Origin: Candidatus Borkfalkia faecavium | Lineage (GTDB): Bacteria; Bacillota; Clostridia; Christensenellales; Borkfalkiaceae | Assembly (NCBI GenBank): GCA_019114755.1 | Contig: DXEW01000003.1 | Coordinates: 17,332-81,331 of the forward strand | Direction: 5' to 3' | Length of the DNA: 64,000 bases | Shown: positions 18,326 through 26,651 of the stretch, one piece after another | Position numbering within the stretch: the stretch's first letter is position 1 | Layout: the number at the start of each line of letters is the position of its first letter | Notes under the pieces: model-generated | Databases searched by the model: none | What the model was told of the DNA's origin: nothing | What the model saw: the letters and a program-made list of their open reading frames with translations, nothing else | Position numbers and translations under genes: made by a program

Positions 18326-18340
18326 GGGAGTACAACGAAC

Positions 18341-20401
18341 ATGAGCATCAACAGCAATAACATCCGCAACATCGCAGTCATCGGCCACAGCGGCGAGGGC
18401 AAGACCTCGGTGGTGGAGGCGATCTTGTTCAACGCGCACGCGACCGACCGCCTGGGCAAAGTGGTGGACGGCAACACCGTGACCGACAGCGACGAACAGG
18501 AGATCGCGCGGAAGATGAGCATCTCGCTCTCGGTGGCGTATGCCATGTGGGAGGGGGTGAAGATCAACCTGCTCGACTCGCCCGGGTTTTACGACTTTGA
18601 GGGCGAAGAGAACGAGGCGCTGCGCGCCGCGGGCGGGGCGCTGATCGTGACGGGCGCTTCGGGCAGCGTTTCGGTGGGGGCGGAAAAGGCGATCGACAAG
18701 TGCCTGAAAAACAAGATCCCCATGGTGCTGTTCATCAACGGCATGGACAAGGAAAACGCCGACTACACGGGCACGGTGGCGGCGCTGAAGGAAAAGTATA
18801 AGGGCAAAATAGCGCCCATCCAGATCCCGCTGATGGAGGGCAACAAGATGGTCGGCTATGTGAACGCCCTCACCGAGCGCGCCTACCGCTTTACGGGCGA
18901 GGGACTCAAAGACATCGACATCCCCGCCGACAGCAAGCATACTCTGGTGAGCATGCAGGAGAGCCTTGCCGAGACCGCCGCCGAAAACGACGAGGCGCTG
19001 ATGGATAAATATTTTGAAGAGGGCACCCTCAGCCGCGAAGACACCATCCGCGGCATCCGCAAGGGCATCCATTCCGTTTCCACCATCCCCGTGATGGCGG
19101 GCTCGGCGACGCAGAACCGCGGCATCATCAACCTCATCGGCGAGATCGTAAAATACATGCCCAGCGCCGAAGAGCGGCGGGAGATGCTGGCGACCTCGCT
19201 GGATACGGACGACCCCGTTTCCATCACCTGTGAAGAAGGGCCCTTCGCCGCGCAGGTGTTCAAAACGGTGGTAGACCCCTTTGTGGGCAAGCTGAACGTG
19301 ATGAAGGTGTTCCGCGGCACGTTGAAGTCGGGCACCACCGTATACAACGCCACCACGGGCAAGACGGAACGCATCAACCAGATCTACCTGCTGCGCGGCA
19401 AAAAGCAGGAGCCGGTATCCGAGCTGAGCGCCGGCGACATCGGCGCGGTCAACAAGCTCGCCGCCACCAACACGGGCGATACCCTGTGCGACGAGAACGT
19501 GAAGGTGAAGTTCGACCCCATCCACTTCCCCCGCCCCGTGCTTTCCATGGCCATCTACGCCGAAAAGAAGGGCGAGGAAGACAAGATCTTCCAGGGTCTG
19601 AACAAGCTGGCGGAAGAAGATTACACCTTCACCGTCACCAAAAATAAAGAGACGGGCGAAATGCTCATCAACGGGCAGGGCGAAACGCATCTGGACGTCA
19701 TCAACCGCAAATTGAAGGCGAAGTTCAACGTGTCCGCCCTGTTGAAGACGCCCAAGATCGCCTACCGCGAGACCATCCGCAAGACGGTGGAGGCGGAAGG
19801 CAAGCACAAGAAGCAGTCGGGCGGGCACGGACAGTACGGCCACTGCAAGGTGCGCTTCGAGCCCTTCGACGGCGAATTTGAATTTGCCGAAGAGGTCGTG
19901 GGCGGCTCGGTGCCCAAGCAGTACATCCCCGCCGTGGAAAAGGGCCTCATCGAGTGCCTGCCGCACGGCGTGCTGGCGGGCTACCCCGTGACGGGCCTGC
20001 GCGCCGTGCTGTACGACGGCAGCTACCACGACGTTGACTCTTCGGAAATGGCGTTCAAGCTGGCGGCGGCGCTCGCCTTTAAGGAAGGGCTGAAAAACGC
20101 CAAGCCCGTGCTGCTGGAACCTGTGATGAAGCTGAAGATCGCCATCCCCGAAAACTTTTTGGGCGACATCATGGGCGACATGAACAAGCGCCGCGGCAGG
20201 ATCCTCGGCATCGACATGATGGAAGGGATGCAGGTGGTCAACGCCGAAGCGCCGCAGGCGGAGATCCAGCGCTATGCGACCGACCTGCGCAGCATGACGC
20301 AGGGGCGCGGCAAGTTCACGGCAGAGCTTGCACGCTACGAAGAGGTGCCCGCGGGCGAAGCGGAGAAGATCGTAAAGGCCCGCCAGGCGGAAAAAGAATA
20401 A
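18341..20401 (+). CDS. Elongation factor G paralog (EF-G-like translational GTPase)
   Basis: The 686-residue product has EF-G architecture: G1 GHSGEGKT (15-22), G3 DSPGFYDF and NGMDKENAD at the G4 position, then domains II-V. The G1 sequence differs from the canonical GHIDAGKT and places the protein in the EF-G-like paralog group, not main FusA; ribosomal-protein genes that usually flank fusA are absent. The role (ribosome rescue, stress translation or recycling) is not known from sequence. GGGAG lies 11 bases before the ATG, and the leader carries the inverted repeats described above. Two terminator hairpins follow. Confidence 0.9.
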   Translation: MSINSNNIRNIAVIGHSGEGKTSVVEAILFNAHATDRLGKVVDGNTVTDSDEQEIARKMSISLSVAYAMWEGVKINLLDSPGFYDFEGEENEALRAAGGALIVTGASGSVSVGAEKAIDKCLKNKIPMVLFINGMDKENADYTGTVAALKEKYKGKIAPIQIPLMEGNKMVGYVNALTERAYRFTGEGLKDIDIPADSKHTLVSMQESLAETAAENDEALMDKYFEEGTLSREDTIRGIRKGIHSVSTIPVMAGSATQNRGIINLIGEIVKYMPSAEERREMLATSLDTDDPVSITCEEGPFAAQVFKTVVDPFVGKLNVMKVFRGTLKSGTTVYNATTGKTERINQIYLLRGKKQEPVSELSAGDIGAVNKLAATNTGDTLCDENVKVKFDPIHFPRPVLSMAIYAEKKGEEDKIFQGLNKLAEEDYTFTVTKNKETGEMLINGQGETHLDVINRKLKAKFNVSALLKTPKIAYRETIRKTVEAEGKHKKQSGGHGQYGHCKVRFEPFDGEFEFAEEVVGGSVPKQYIPAVEKGLIECLPHGVLAGYPVTGLRAVLYDGSYHDVDSSEMAFKLAAALAFKEGLKNAKPVLLEPVMKLKIAIPENFLGDIMGDMNKRRGRILGIDMMEGMQVVNAEAPQAEIQRYATDLRSMTQGRGKFTAELARYEEVPAGEAEKIVKARQAEKE

Positions 20402-20412
20402 ATTTGACAGGC

Positions 20413-20448
20413 AAAAAGCGCCTTTCCGCGAGGGAAGGCGCTTTTTTT
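20413..20448 (+). terminator. Rho-independent terminator of the EF-G paralog
   Basis: AAAGCGCCTTTCC pairs with GGGAAGGCGCTTT and is followed by a run of T. Confidence 0.92.
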
Positions 20449-20461
20449 GTTTTGTGCGGGA

Positions 20462-20494
20462 AAGCCTTTCCGCAAGGGAAGGCTCTCTTTTGTT
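20462..20494 (+). terminator. Second, similar hairpin (backup terminator)
   Basis: AAGCCTTTCC pairs with GGGAAGGCT followed by CTCTTTTGTTT. It looks like a degenerate duplicate of the preceding terminator. Confidence 0.65.
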
Positions 20495-20590
20495 TCATCG
20501 CGGATATTTTGCCGCCGAAGCTTTGGTCTTGCTTTTGCCGCCGAACGAGGCGGTCATGCCTTTGCGGCAGAGGCTGCGGCGCTTCCCCTT

Positions 20591-20848
20591 TCAGATGATG
20601 AGGAAGATGACCAGCAGCACGATGACGCCGGGGATGCCGAACAGGCCCGAGATGAGCCCCGTCCACCAGGTGAGGGGGATCGCCACGCCGGGGATGAGGT
20701 TCAATAAAAAGATGACGGCGATGCCGACCACGGCGTTGATGACGAATTTGAGGATGGTCTTGATGCTGCATTTGAGCAGCTTGAGCACCAGGGCGAGCAG
20801 CACCACCGCCACCACGCCGATGAGAATGTACTGTAAAAGTTCGGGCAT
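20591..20848 (-). CDS. BofA-like (pro-sigmaK processing inhibitor family) membrane protein
   Basis: The 85-residue product has two or three hydrophobic segments. It ends in GVAIPLTWWTGLISGLFGIPGVIVLLVIFLII, which matches the family C-terminus in which Gly-Ile-Pro-Gly precedes the last helix. In Bacillus BofA holds the SpoIVFB protease inactive in the forespore outer membrane; that role is only inferred here. ATG 20848 has GGAGGAG upstream, so the 34 upstream residues in the track are rejected. No neighbouring recR or DnaX gene, common partners of bofA, is present. Confidence 0.78.
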   Translation of the reverse strand: MPELLQYILIGVVAVVLLALVLKLLKCSIKTILKFVINAVVGIAVIFLLNLIPGVAIPLTWWTGLISGLFGIPGVIVLLVIFLII

Positions 20849-20979
20849 ACGTTTTCTCCTCCTTTTTTTGCCGCAGACTGCGGCGTTTGTGCTATTATTA
20901 TAACACACTTGCGCCAAAAATGTATGCGAAAACATGTAAAAAATTTGCATATTTTTTGTTTAATGCAAAGCATGTTAAA

Positions 20980-21812
20980 CAATACGCGCCCTCTCCCCTT
21001 CCGCCGCTCCGCGAAGCCGCGACCGCGCCCCTGCAACGCCTGTACCCGCGCACTTCGCTCCCCACCTTGTCACCCTGAGCTCGTCGTCACACGCCTATGC
21101 TGTCAGCATTTTGCCTTTTGGCAAAACGCTCGACCTGCAAGGCGGCTCCTCCTCTTTCCCAAAAATCTCGCTGCGCTGCGATTTTCGGGAGCCCTATTAT
21201 CATAGCCCGCCGAGTGGAGTTATCTTGCGCGTTTGCGTATCGGAAGACAAACGCCTTCCCTTCCTTGCCTTCCCCCTTTTTAAGGGGGAAGGTGGCACGA
21301 GCCGCTTTTGCGGCGCGTGACGAATGAGGGTTGTTCCATCCTTATTATTAGCCGCTCCGCCTAAAATAAGGACAGTATCCCCTCATCAGGCGCTCCGCGC
21401 CAGCTTCCCCATCAGGGGGAAGCCATGCATAGAGCCATTTTCTTCTCTGCTTTACCATTCTATACAAGAGCCCTCCGCTCGGTCGCTTTTACAGGGATCC
21501 CAAAAAGTATCGAAAAACTTTTTGGGAAGAGGAGCGGCAGGCGCTGCGGGCGAGGCGGCAAACGCAGTGCGCCGCCTGCCTTGGCGCCTTGCCGCGACGA
21601 GCTCGGGATGACAAGGATGCGTTTTGTTTTCAGAGATCCTTCGTCGCTTCGCTCCTCAGGATGACAGGGGGGGAGGCGCGGCGGGGCGCACGGGCGCGAG
21701 CTTTCCTTCTATGTCACCCTGAGCGGAGCGGCGAACAGAATGTGAGCCGCGCAGTCGAATGGGTCTCTTTTAAATGTAGAATGTAGAATGTAAAATGTAG
21801 AATTGAGGATAC
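20980..21812. repeat. Repeat island A
   Basis: About 830 bases without a credible gene. They contain, in order, a CACCCTGAGCTCGTCG unit, a CGCAAGATTTC-like unit, a roughly 180-base block ending CCTTCCCCCTTTTTAAGGGG and CTCATCAGGCGCTCCGCGCC, the CCAAAAAGTATCGAAAAACT block with its GC-rich tail, GAGATCCTTCGTCG, a CACCCTGAGCGGAGCGGCGA unit and a heptamer array. All recur in the islands at 32.6, 36.1, 49.1, 57.1 and 63 kb. Short frames across it are repeat-derived. Confidence 0.85.
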
Positions 21813-21828
21813 AATAAAAATAATACTC

Positions 21829-22062
21829 GCGCAAGCAAAACCACGCTTTTGCGCCAGCGCACCCCATTTGCCGCATACCTGCGGCTCTTGCAGGAAAGGT
21901 GAAGGCTGCGCGCATTTTATAATAAGTGTGCCCTGAAAAGGCGCGCTGCCGAGGAAAACTCCGAACAGAAAACGCGCTATCTGCCGATAGCGCGTTTTGG
22001 TTGGGGTTTTCCTAAAATCACGGAATTTTGTTTCATCAGCTTGAAACAAAATTTGTGAACCC
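21829..22062 (-). repeat. Multi-hairpin 3' element, copy 2 (behind phoU)
   Basis: Starting directly at the phoU stop, the gene strand reads GGGTTCACAAATTTTGTTTC, loop AGCTGA, then the complementary arm. AGGAAAACCCC, a hairpin built on a CGCGCTATC/GATAGCGCG pair, a third hairpin with loop CAGGGCACAC and CACCTTTCCTGCA follow. The last hairpin is GCGCAAAAGCGTGGTTTTGC. It is the copy closest to copy 3 in hairpin 1. Confidence 0.85.
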
Positions 22063-22725
22063 TTAGTTGAGCTTCTTATGCTCGCCCGTGAGCATGAAGA
22101 TGACCCACTCGGCGATGTTGGAGGCGTGGTCGCCGATCTTTTCCAGATACTTTGCCACCATCAGCAGGTCGAGCGCCTGCTCGCCGTTTTCGTCGTCTTC
22201 GATATTTTTATGGACGATGGAGGTGAGCTTGCGCTTGATGACGTCGAACAGGTCGTCGACGGCGTCGTCTGCACGGCAGACGGCCTTTGCCATCTCGCCG
22301 TCGCGCTCGACGAATGACTTGGTGGCATTGCGCACCATCGCCTGCACCCTGTCTGCCATTTCGGCGATCTCGGTGAGCGACTCGGCATACGGGAGCTTGC
22401 TCATTTTGATCACCAGCTCGGAAATATCCGCCGCCTGGTCGGCGATGCGCTCCATATCCGTGATCATCTTCATGGCGGAGGTGATAAAGAGAAGATCGCT
22501 TGCCACCGGCTGCTGCTTTAAGATGAGCTTTAAGCACAGGCGCTCGATCTCCTGCTCTTTTTCGTCGACCAGCGTTTCTACGGACTTGGTCTTTTGGGCG
22601 AGGGCGACGTCTTGCGTCTCCAAAGCGGTGACGGCGTCGGCAATGGCTTCGGTATTCAGCTGCCCCATCTGGATGAGCAGGTCTTTGAGCTTTGCGATCT
22701 GCTCTTCAAAAATCTTTCTGGTCAT
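22063..22725 (-). CDS. phoU: PhoU, phosphate-specific transport accessory protein
   Basis: PhoU restrains the Pst transporter and links it to phosphate signalling. The 220-residue all-helical product carries the two tandem PhoU repeats, each with an (E/D)RIADQAADISE or EKIGDHASNIAEW metal-binding motif (here ERIADQAADIS and EKIGDHASNIAE). It is the last gene of the pst operon: its ATG lies four bases after the pstB stop, and its ribosome site GGGAGG is inside the end of pstB. The stop codon is followed at once by the multi-hairpin element. Confidence 0.96.
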   Translation of the reverse strand: MTRKIFEEQIAKLKDLLIQMGQLNTEAIADAVTALETQDVALAQKTKSVETLVDEKEQEIERLCLKLILKQQPVASDLLFITSAMKMITDMERIADQAADISELVIKMSKLPYAESLTEIAEMADRVQAMVRNATKSFVERDGEMAKAVCRADDAVDDLFDVIKRKLTSIVHKNIEDDENGEQALDLLMVAKYLEKIGDHASNIAEWVIFMLTGEHKKLN

Positions 22726-22729
22726 AATA

Positions 22730-23515
22730 TCAACCAAACCTCCCGGTGATATAATCTTCGGTCCGCTTGTCGCGGGGCCGTTCGAAGATGTCGTCGGTCA
22801 CGCCGAACTCGATGAGGTCGCCCAGCAGGAAGAACGCCGTTTTATCGGAGATGCGCGCCGCCTGCTGCATGTTGTGCGTGACGATGACGATGGTATACTT
22901 TTCTTTGAGTTCCTGGGCAAGGTCCTCGATCTTGGACGTGGAAATGGGGTCGAGCGCGGAAGTCGGTTCGTCCATGAGGATGACTTCGGGCTCGACGGCA
23001 AGGGTGCGGGCGATGCACAGGCGCTGCTGCTGGCCGCCCGAAAGGCCGAGGGCGGACTTCTTCAGACGATCTTTGAGCTCATCCCAGATGGCGGCCTGGC
23101 GCAGGGAGCGCTCGACGATCTCGTCCAGCTGCGACTTTTTGCGGATGCCGTGCGTCTTGGGGCCGTAGGCGATGTTGTCATACACGCTCATGGGGAAGGG
23201 ATTGGGCTTTTGGAACACCATGCCCACGCGCTTGCGGAGCACGTTGATATCCACCTTGCCGTACAGATCGACGCCGTCGATGAGCACTTCGCCCGTGATC
23301 TTGCAGTCGGGGATGAGGTCGTTCATGCGGTTGAGCGTCTTCAAAAAGGTAGATTTGCCGCAGCCGGAAGGGCCGATGAAGGCGGTGATCTCCTTTTCTT
23401 TGATGTCCATGGAGATATTTTTGAGGGCATGGAAGTTGCCGTAGTACAAGTTGAGGTCTTTGACGTTGAACTTATCGAACGCCTGCCCCTGCTGTATGGT
23501 ATTTTGCGTATCCAT
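22730..23515 (-). CDS. pstB: PstB, phosphate ABC transporter ATPase
   Basis: This is the cytoplasmic ATPase of the PstSCAB importer. The 261-residue product has Walker [10 protein letters not shown] (48-56), the signature [16 protein letters not shown], Walker [14 protein letters not shown] and the H-loop VTHNM. ATG follows AAAAAGGAGTACT, three bases after pstA. Confidence 0.98.
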   Translation of the reverse strand: MDTQNTIQQGQAFDKFNVKDLNLYYGNFHALKNISMDIKEKEITAFIGPSGCGKSTFLKTLNRMNDLIPDCKITGEVLIDGVDLYGKVDINVLRKRVGMVFQKPNPFPMSVYDNIAYGPKTHGIRKKSQLDEIVERSLRQAAIWDELKDRLKKSALGLSGGQQQRLCIARTLAVEPEVILMDEPTSALDPISTSKIEDLAQELKEKYTIVIVTHNMQQAARISDKTAFFLLGDLIEFGVTDDIFERPRDKRTEDYITGRFG

Positions 23516-23518
23516 CGT

Positions 23519-24445
23519 TTAGTACTCCTTTTTCAGCTTGTTGCCGATATATTCCGCCGCGGCGTTGATGAGGACGGTGAGGATGATGAGGACGAGAGCG
23601 ACCGCCCAGGCGACGCCCGCGTATTCGTTCCCTTCATTGATCAGCGTATACATATACACCGTAAGCGTGCAGCCCTGCGACATGATCCCGGAAGGATAGC
23701 GGAGGTTGAACGCCGAACCTGCCGTAAATACGAGCGCCATGGTCTCGCCGACGACGCGGCCGAGACCCAGGATGATGCCCGAGATGATGCCCGGGACCGC
23801 CGAGGGCAGGATGATGACGAAGATGGTGCGCAGCTTCCCCGCGCCCAGCGCATACGAGCCTTCGCGGAAGGAATCGGGCACGGCGAGCAATGCCTCTTCT
23901 GTGGTGCGCATGATGAGCGGCATGATCATCATCGCCATGGTCAGAGAGCCGCCCAGCAGCGTTGCCCCCCACCCGAAGAAATCGGCAAACAAGATCATGC
24001 CGAAGATACCGAAGACGATGGAAGGGATGCCCGACAGCGTTTCCGCCGCCACGCGCACGATCTTGACGAATATGTTGGTCGACTTGGCGTATTCCACCAT
24101 GAAGATGGCGGCAAAGACGCCGATGACGCCTGCGATCGCCAATGACACAGCCGAAATGACCAAAGTGTTGATGAGCGCGGGCATCATCGACATATTGTCG
24201 AACGACCAGCGCCAGGCAAACAGTTCCGGCTTCAGATTCGGCAGGCCCTGGATGAGGACATAGACGAGGATCCATACGACGACCGCCGCCGTTATCAGCG
24301 TTGCCAGCATGATCAGCAAAAACAGGGCGAACGAAAAGGGCTTTTTCAAATAAGAATGCAGCTTATCGGAAAAACTTTGGCGGTTGATGGAGACGATGCC
24401 GGAGGTATCCACTTCTCCTTCTTTTAACACGAGTGCTTTTGCCAT
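23519..24445 (-). CDS. pstA: PstA, phosphate ABC transporter permease
   Basis: The 308-residue inner-membrane permease has about six transmembrane segments and the cytoplasmic EAA-type loop VPDSFREGSYALGAGKLRTIF that contacts PstB. GIPSIVFGIFGMI matches the conserved Pst permease motif. The start is supported by AAAGGAG. It pairs with PstC, three bases upstream. Confidence 0.97.
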   Translation of the reverse strand: MAKALVLKEGEVDTSGIVSINRQSFSDKLHSYLKKPFSFALFLLIMLATLITAAVVVWILVYVLIQGLPNLKPELFAWRWSFDNMSMMPALINTLVISAVSLAIAGVIGVFAAIFMVEYAKSTNIFVKIVRVAAETLSGIPSIVFGIFGMILFADFFGWGATLLGGSLTMAMMIMPLIMRTTEEALLAVPDSFREGSYALGAGKLRTIFVIILPSAVPGIISGIILGLGRVVGETMALVFTAGSAFNLRYPSGIMSQGCTLTVYMYTLINEGNEYAGVAWAVALVLIILTVLINAAAEYIGNKLKKEY

Positions 24446-24448
24446 TTT

Positions 24449-25375
24449 TTATTTCTCCTTTCTGCGCAGCAGCATGACCAGCAGCGTGATGATCAGGATG
24501 AAGACAAACAAGACCACGGCGCAGGCGATCAGGGCTTCGCGGTGCAGGCCGGTCGCATACCCCATTTCCAAAGCGATATTGGAAGAGAGGGTGCGGATCG
24601 GATCGAGCAGGCTGTCGGGAATGGCAGGCGAATTGCCGCAGATGAACACGACGGCGGCGGTTTCGCCGAACGCCCTGCCCAGGCCTAAGATGATGGAAGT
24701 GACGGTGCCCGATTTTGCCGCCGGGAAGATGGTGCGGAAGATGGCGCGCTCTTTGGTGGCGCCGAGGGCGATGGTGCCCTCGTAATAGCTCTTGGGCACG
24801 GCGCGCAGCGCGTTTTCGGTGATGCTGATGATGGTGGGCAGGATCATGATGCCGAGCACGATGGCCGTGGTGAGAAGGCAGGTGCCGCTTTTGGCATGGA
24901 ACATGTCTTGGATCAAGGGGACCAGCACCTTCAGGCCGAAATAGCCGTAGACGATGGAAGGGATGCCCGCCAAGATATTGGTGAGCGGCTTCATCACCCG
25001 GTATACCGGCCGCGGGCAGTAAAACGCCATGAACACGGCGACCAGCAGCCCGATGGGCACGCCGATCACCAAGGCGCCCGCCGTGGCGCAGGCGGTGCCG
25101 ACGATCAGTGTGCCGACGCCGTAATACCCTGCACTGGGTACCCATGTGGTGCCGAACAAGAAGTCGACAAAGCCGATCTCTGCGATCGTGGGGATCGCCG
25201 TAGCCAGCAAATAGACGCAGATGACCAGAACCACCAGAATAAAAATGGCGGCGGCAACGGCAAACAAAATGCGCATGGCAAGCTCTCTGCTATAGGCGCT
25301 TCTATTTGCTGCGGGAATGGCGGCGGCTGCCGCCGCTCCTCCTTGGCCCGGTTGTTGCTTTTGAATATCTTTCAT
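24449..25375 (-). CDS. pstC: PstC, phosphate ABC transporter permease
   Basis: The 308-residue permease has an Ala/Gln-rich cytoplasmic N-terminus of about 30 residues, then six hydrophobic segments. The conserved stretch is LAGIPSIVYGYFGLKVLVPL, and the EAA loop is VPKSYYEGTIALGATKERAIF. ATG follows GAGG. A hairpin in the 78-base gap to pstS may separate expression levels of pstS and the membrane genes. Confidence 0.97.
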   Translation of the reverse strand: MKDIQKQQPGQGGAAAAAAIPAANRSAYSRELAMRILFAVAAAIFILVVLVICVYLLATAIPTIAEIGFVDFLFGTTWVPSAGYYGVGTLIVGTACATAGALVIGVPIGLLVAVFMAFYCPRPVYRVMKPLTNILAGIPSIVYGYFGLKVLVPLIQDMFHAKSGTCLLTTAIVLGIMILPTIISITENALRAVPKSYYEGTIALGATKERAIFRTIFPAAKSGTVTSIILGLGRAFGETAAVVFICGNSPAIPDSLLDPIRTLSSNIALEMGYATGLHREALIACAVVLFVFILIITLLVMLLRRKEK

Positions 25376-25392
25376 TCCCGTACCTCACATAC

Positions 25393-25426
25393 ACAAATGC
25401 GGATCGAAAAATCAACCCGCATTTGT
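25393..25426 (-). promoter_or_regulatory. Hairpin in the pstS-pstC gap
   Basis: ACAAATGCGG pairs with CCGCATTTGT around a loop of about 14 bases, with no T-run behind it on the minus strand. This suits an mRNA-stabilising structure behind pstS more than a terminator, which would give the binding protein a higher level than the permeases. Confidence 0.65.
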
Positions 25427-25453
25427 CGTTTTTTTGTTTGCGTTTGCGCTCAA

Positions 25454-26347
25454 TTATGCGTCGGCATTCAACGCGTTGTTCAGAAGCTCGGTGTACGCTT
25501 CGGCAAGTTTACCCATCAGAGGCTGCACCGAAGTGGAGCCCGCGATGTCGAGCTCGCTGGTCGTAGGCAGCGTTTCGGGCACTTTATATTCGGGAGCGGA
25601 AGCAAGGCCGCTTACATAGCCCTCTTCGACGATGATGTCGTGTGCCTGGGCACTCTTGAGGAAGGTGAAGAAATCGGCCAGCAGGTCGTTCGAATCCATC
25701 GTAGCCTGCTGATACATCACGTTGAACGGACGGGCGAGGGTATATTTGCCTTCAAGCACGTTGTCGGTGGTGGCTTCGACGCCGTTGATGTTCACCGCGC
25801 TGACCGTTTCATCCAAAGAGCCGAGCGAGATATAGCCGATAGCCTGCTCGTTGCCGGCGACATATTCCATCAATGCGCTGGTCGAGTTAGAGGTGTTTGC
25901 GGCTTCTACCAGCGTGGTGGCGTCTTCGATCTCGATGAGTTCGAGGAAGGCGTCGCGCGTGCCGGAACCGTCTTCACGCTGGCCGACGGCGATCTCGCCT
26001 TCAGCCGTAGCGCCTTCGATCTCGCTCCAGTCGGTGATCTCGCCCGTATAAATGGCGTTCAGCTGGTCGGTGGTCAGATTATCCAACTCGTTTGCGTTGT
26101 TGACGATGACTGCGATGCCGTCCTGGCAGATGGCATACACTTCGATGCCCTCGGCATCTTCGCCTTCCACTTTGCTGGAAGCCATGCCCATTTCTACCTG
26201 ACCGGACTTAGCCTGCGAAATACCGACGCCCGAACCGCCGCCGGAAACATTGACCAGATATTCGCCTACGCCGCCGCAGCCGACTGCGGCAAAACCGATA
26301 CAGCAAGCGACTGCCGCGCTTGCAACTGCCATGATGATCTTTTTCAT
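25454..26347 (-). CDS. pstS: PstS phosphate-binding lipoprotein with circularly permuted order
   Basis: The 297-residue product has a lipoprotein signal (MKKIIMAVASAAVACCIGFA then AVGC). In normal Gram-positive PstS the mature chain starts with a GSTSVQPL phosphate loop and helix, then reaches GGGSGVGI. Here the chain starts directly at YLVNVSGGGSGVGI. It continues through MGMASSK, DGIAVIVN, IYTGEITDWSE, QREDGSGTRDAF and GYISLGS, and then ends with LDIAGSTSVQPLMGKLAEAY plus a short tail. The first strand-helix unit has thus moved to the C-terminus. All phosphate-contact motifs are present, so it is probably functional. It heads the pst operon behind a PhoP-box array. Confidence 0.93.
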   Translation of the reverse strand: MKKIIMAVASAAVACCIGFAAVGCGGVGEYLVNVSGGGSGVGISQAKSGQVEMGMASSKVEGEDAEGIEVYAICQDGIAVIVNNANELDNLTTDQLNAIYTGEITDWSEIEGATAEGEIAVGQREDGSGTRDAFLELIEIEDATTLVEAANTSNSTSALMEYVAGNEQAIGYISLGSLDETVSAVNINGVEATTDNVLEGKYTLARPFNVMYQQATMDSNDLLADFFTFLKSAQAHDIIVEEGYVSGLASAPEYKVPETLPTTSELDIAGSTSVQPLMGKLAEAYTELLNNALNADA

Positions 26348-26379
26348 TTCTTACTATCTCCTTCGAAATTTGTACCTTC

Positions 26380-26432
26380 ATTATACAGGGCAGTTGTAAA
26401 AAAGTTTTCCAAAAGTTGTAACAAAATTGTAA
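26380..26432 (-). promoter_or_regulatory. PhoP-box-like array and -10 box of the pst operon
   Basis: On the minus strand TTACAA, TTACAA, GGAAAA and TTACAA follow each other at an exact 11-base period (26427-26432, 26416-26421, 26405-26410, 26394-26399), and TATAAT lies at 26380-26385. Tandem TTNACA-type boxes with 11-base spacing just upstream of a -10 are the known layout of Gram-positive PhoP sites. No phoPR genes are in the window. Confidence 0.82.
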
Positions 26433-26581
26433 TAAAACCGCCCTTTTGCAAACTTTTTTGAAAAGTTTTGCGGGCAAAATCGGTAAATTACCGCCCTTTC
26501 CATTTATTTTGCCCCGCTTTGTGGCCTTTTTTCAAAAAATGTACAAATATACCGCCTTTCTTTTTTTCGGAAAAAGGGCGC

Positions 26582-26605
26582 AAAAAACCCGCCTGTGCAG
26601 GCGGG
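26582..26605 (-). terminator. Rho-independent terminator of the DUF368 gene
   Basis: On the minus strand CCCGCCTG pairs with CAGGCGGG and is followed by TTTTTT. Between it and the stop codon, CGCCCGCCCGTAAGGCGGCG, which includes the gene's own last codons, occurs twice. Confidence 0.85.
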
Positions 26606-26651
26606 CAGAAAAGATAGCGCCGCCTTACGGGCGGGCGGAGAGAACGCCGCC

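Noticed and set aside
18215-18340. T-box or other known riboswitch in the EF-G paralog leader
   Set aside because: No T-box sequence, specifier loop or antiterminator was found; the arms match the 32.8 kb element instead.
18308-20029. 573-residue minus-strand frame
   Set aside because: Antisense shadow of the EF-G paralog, low-complexity His/Val/Arg composition.
20591-20950. Longer 119-residue start for the BofA-like protein
   Set aside because: Upstream residues lack a ribosome site and cover the promoter region; GGAGGAG supports 20848.
21498-21610. Insertion sequence in repeat island A
   Set aside because: No transposase frame; the CCAAAAAGTATCG block recurs as a short dispersed repeat.
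22067-24145. 692-residue plus-strand frame
   Set aside because: Antisense of phoU, pstB and pstA, which have clear domains.
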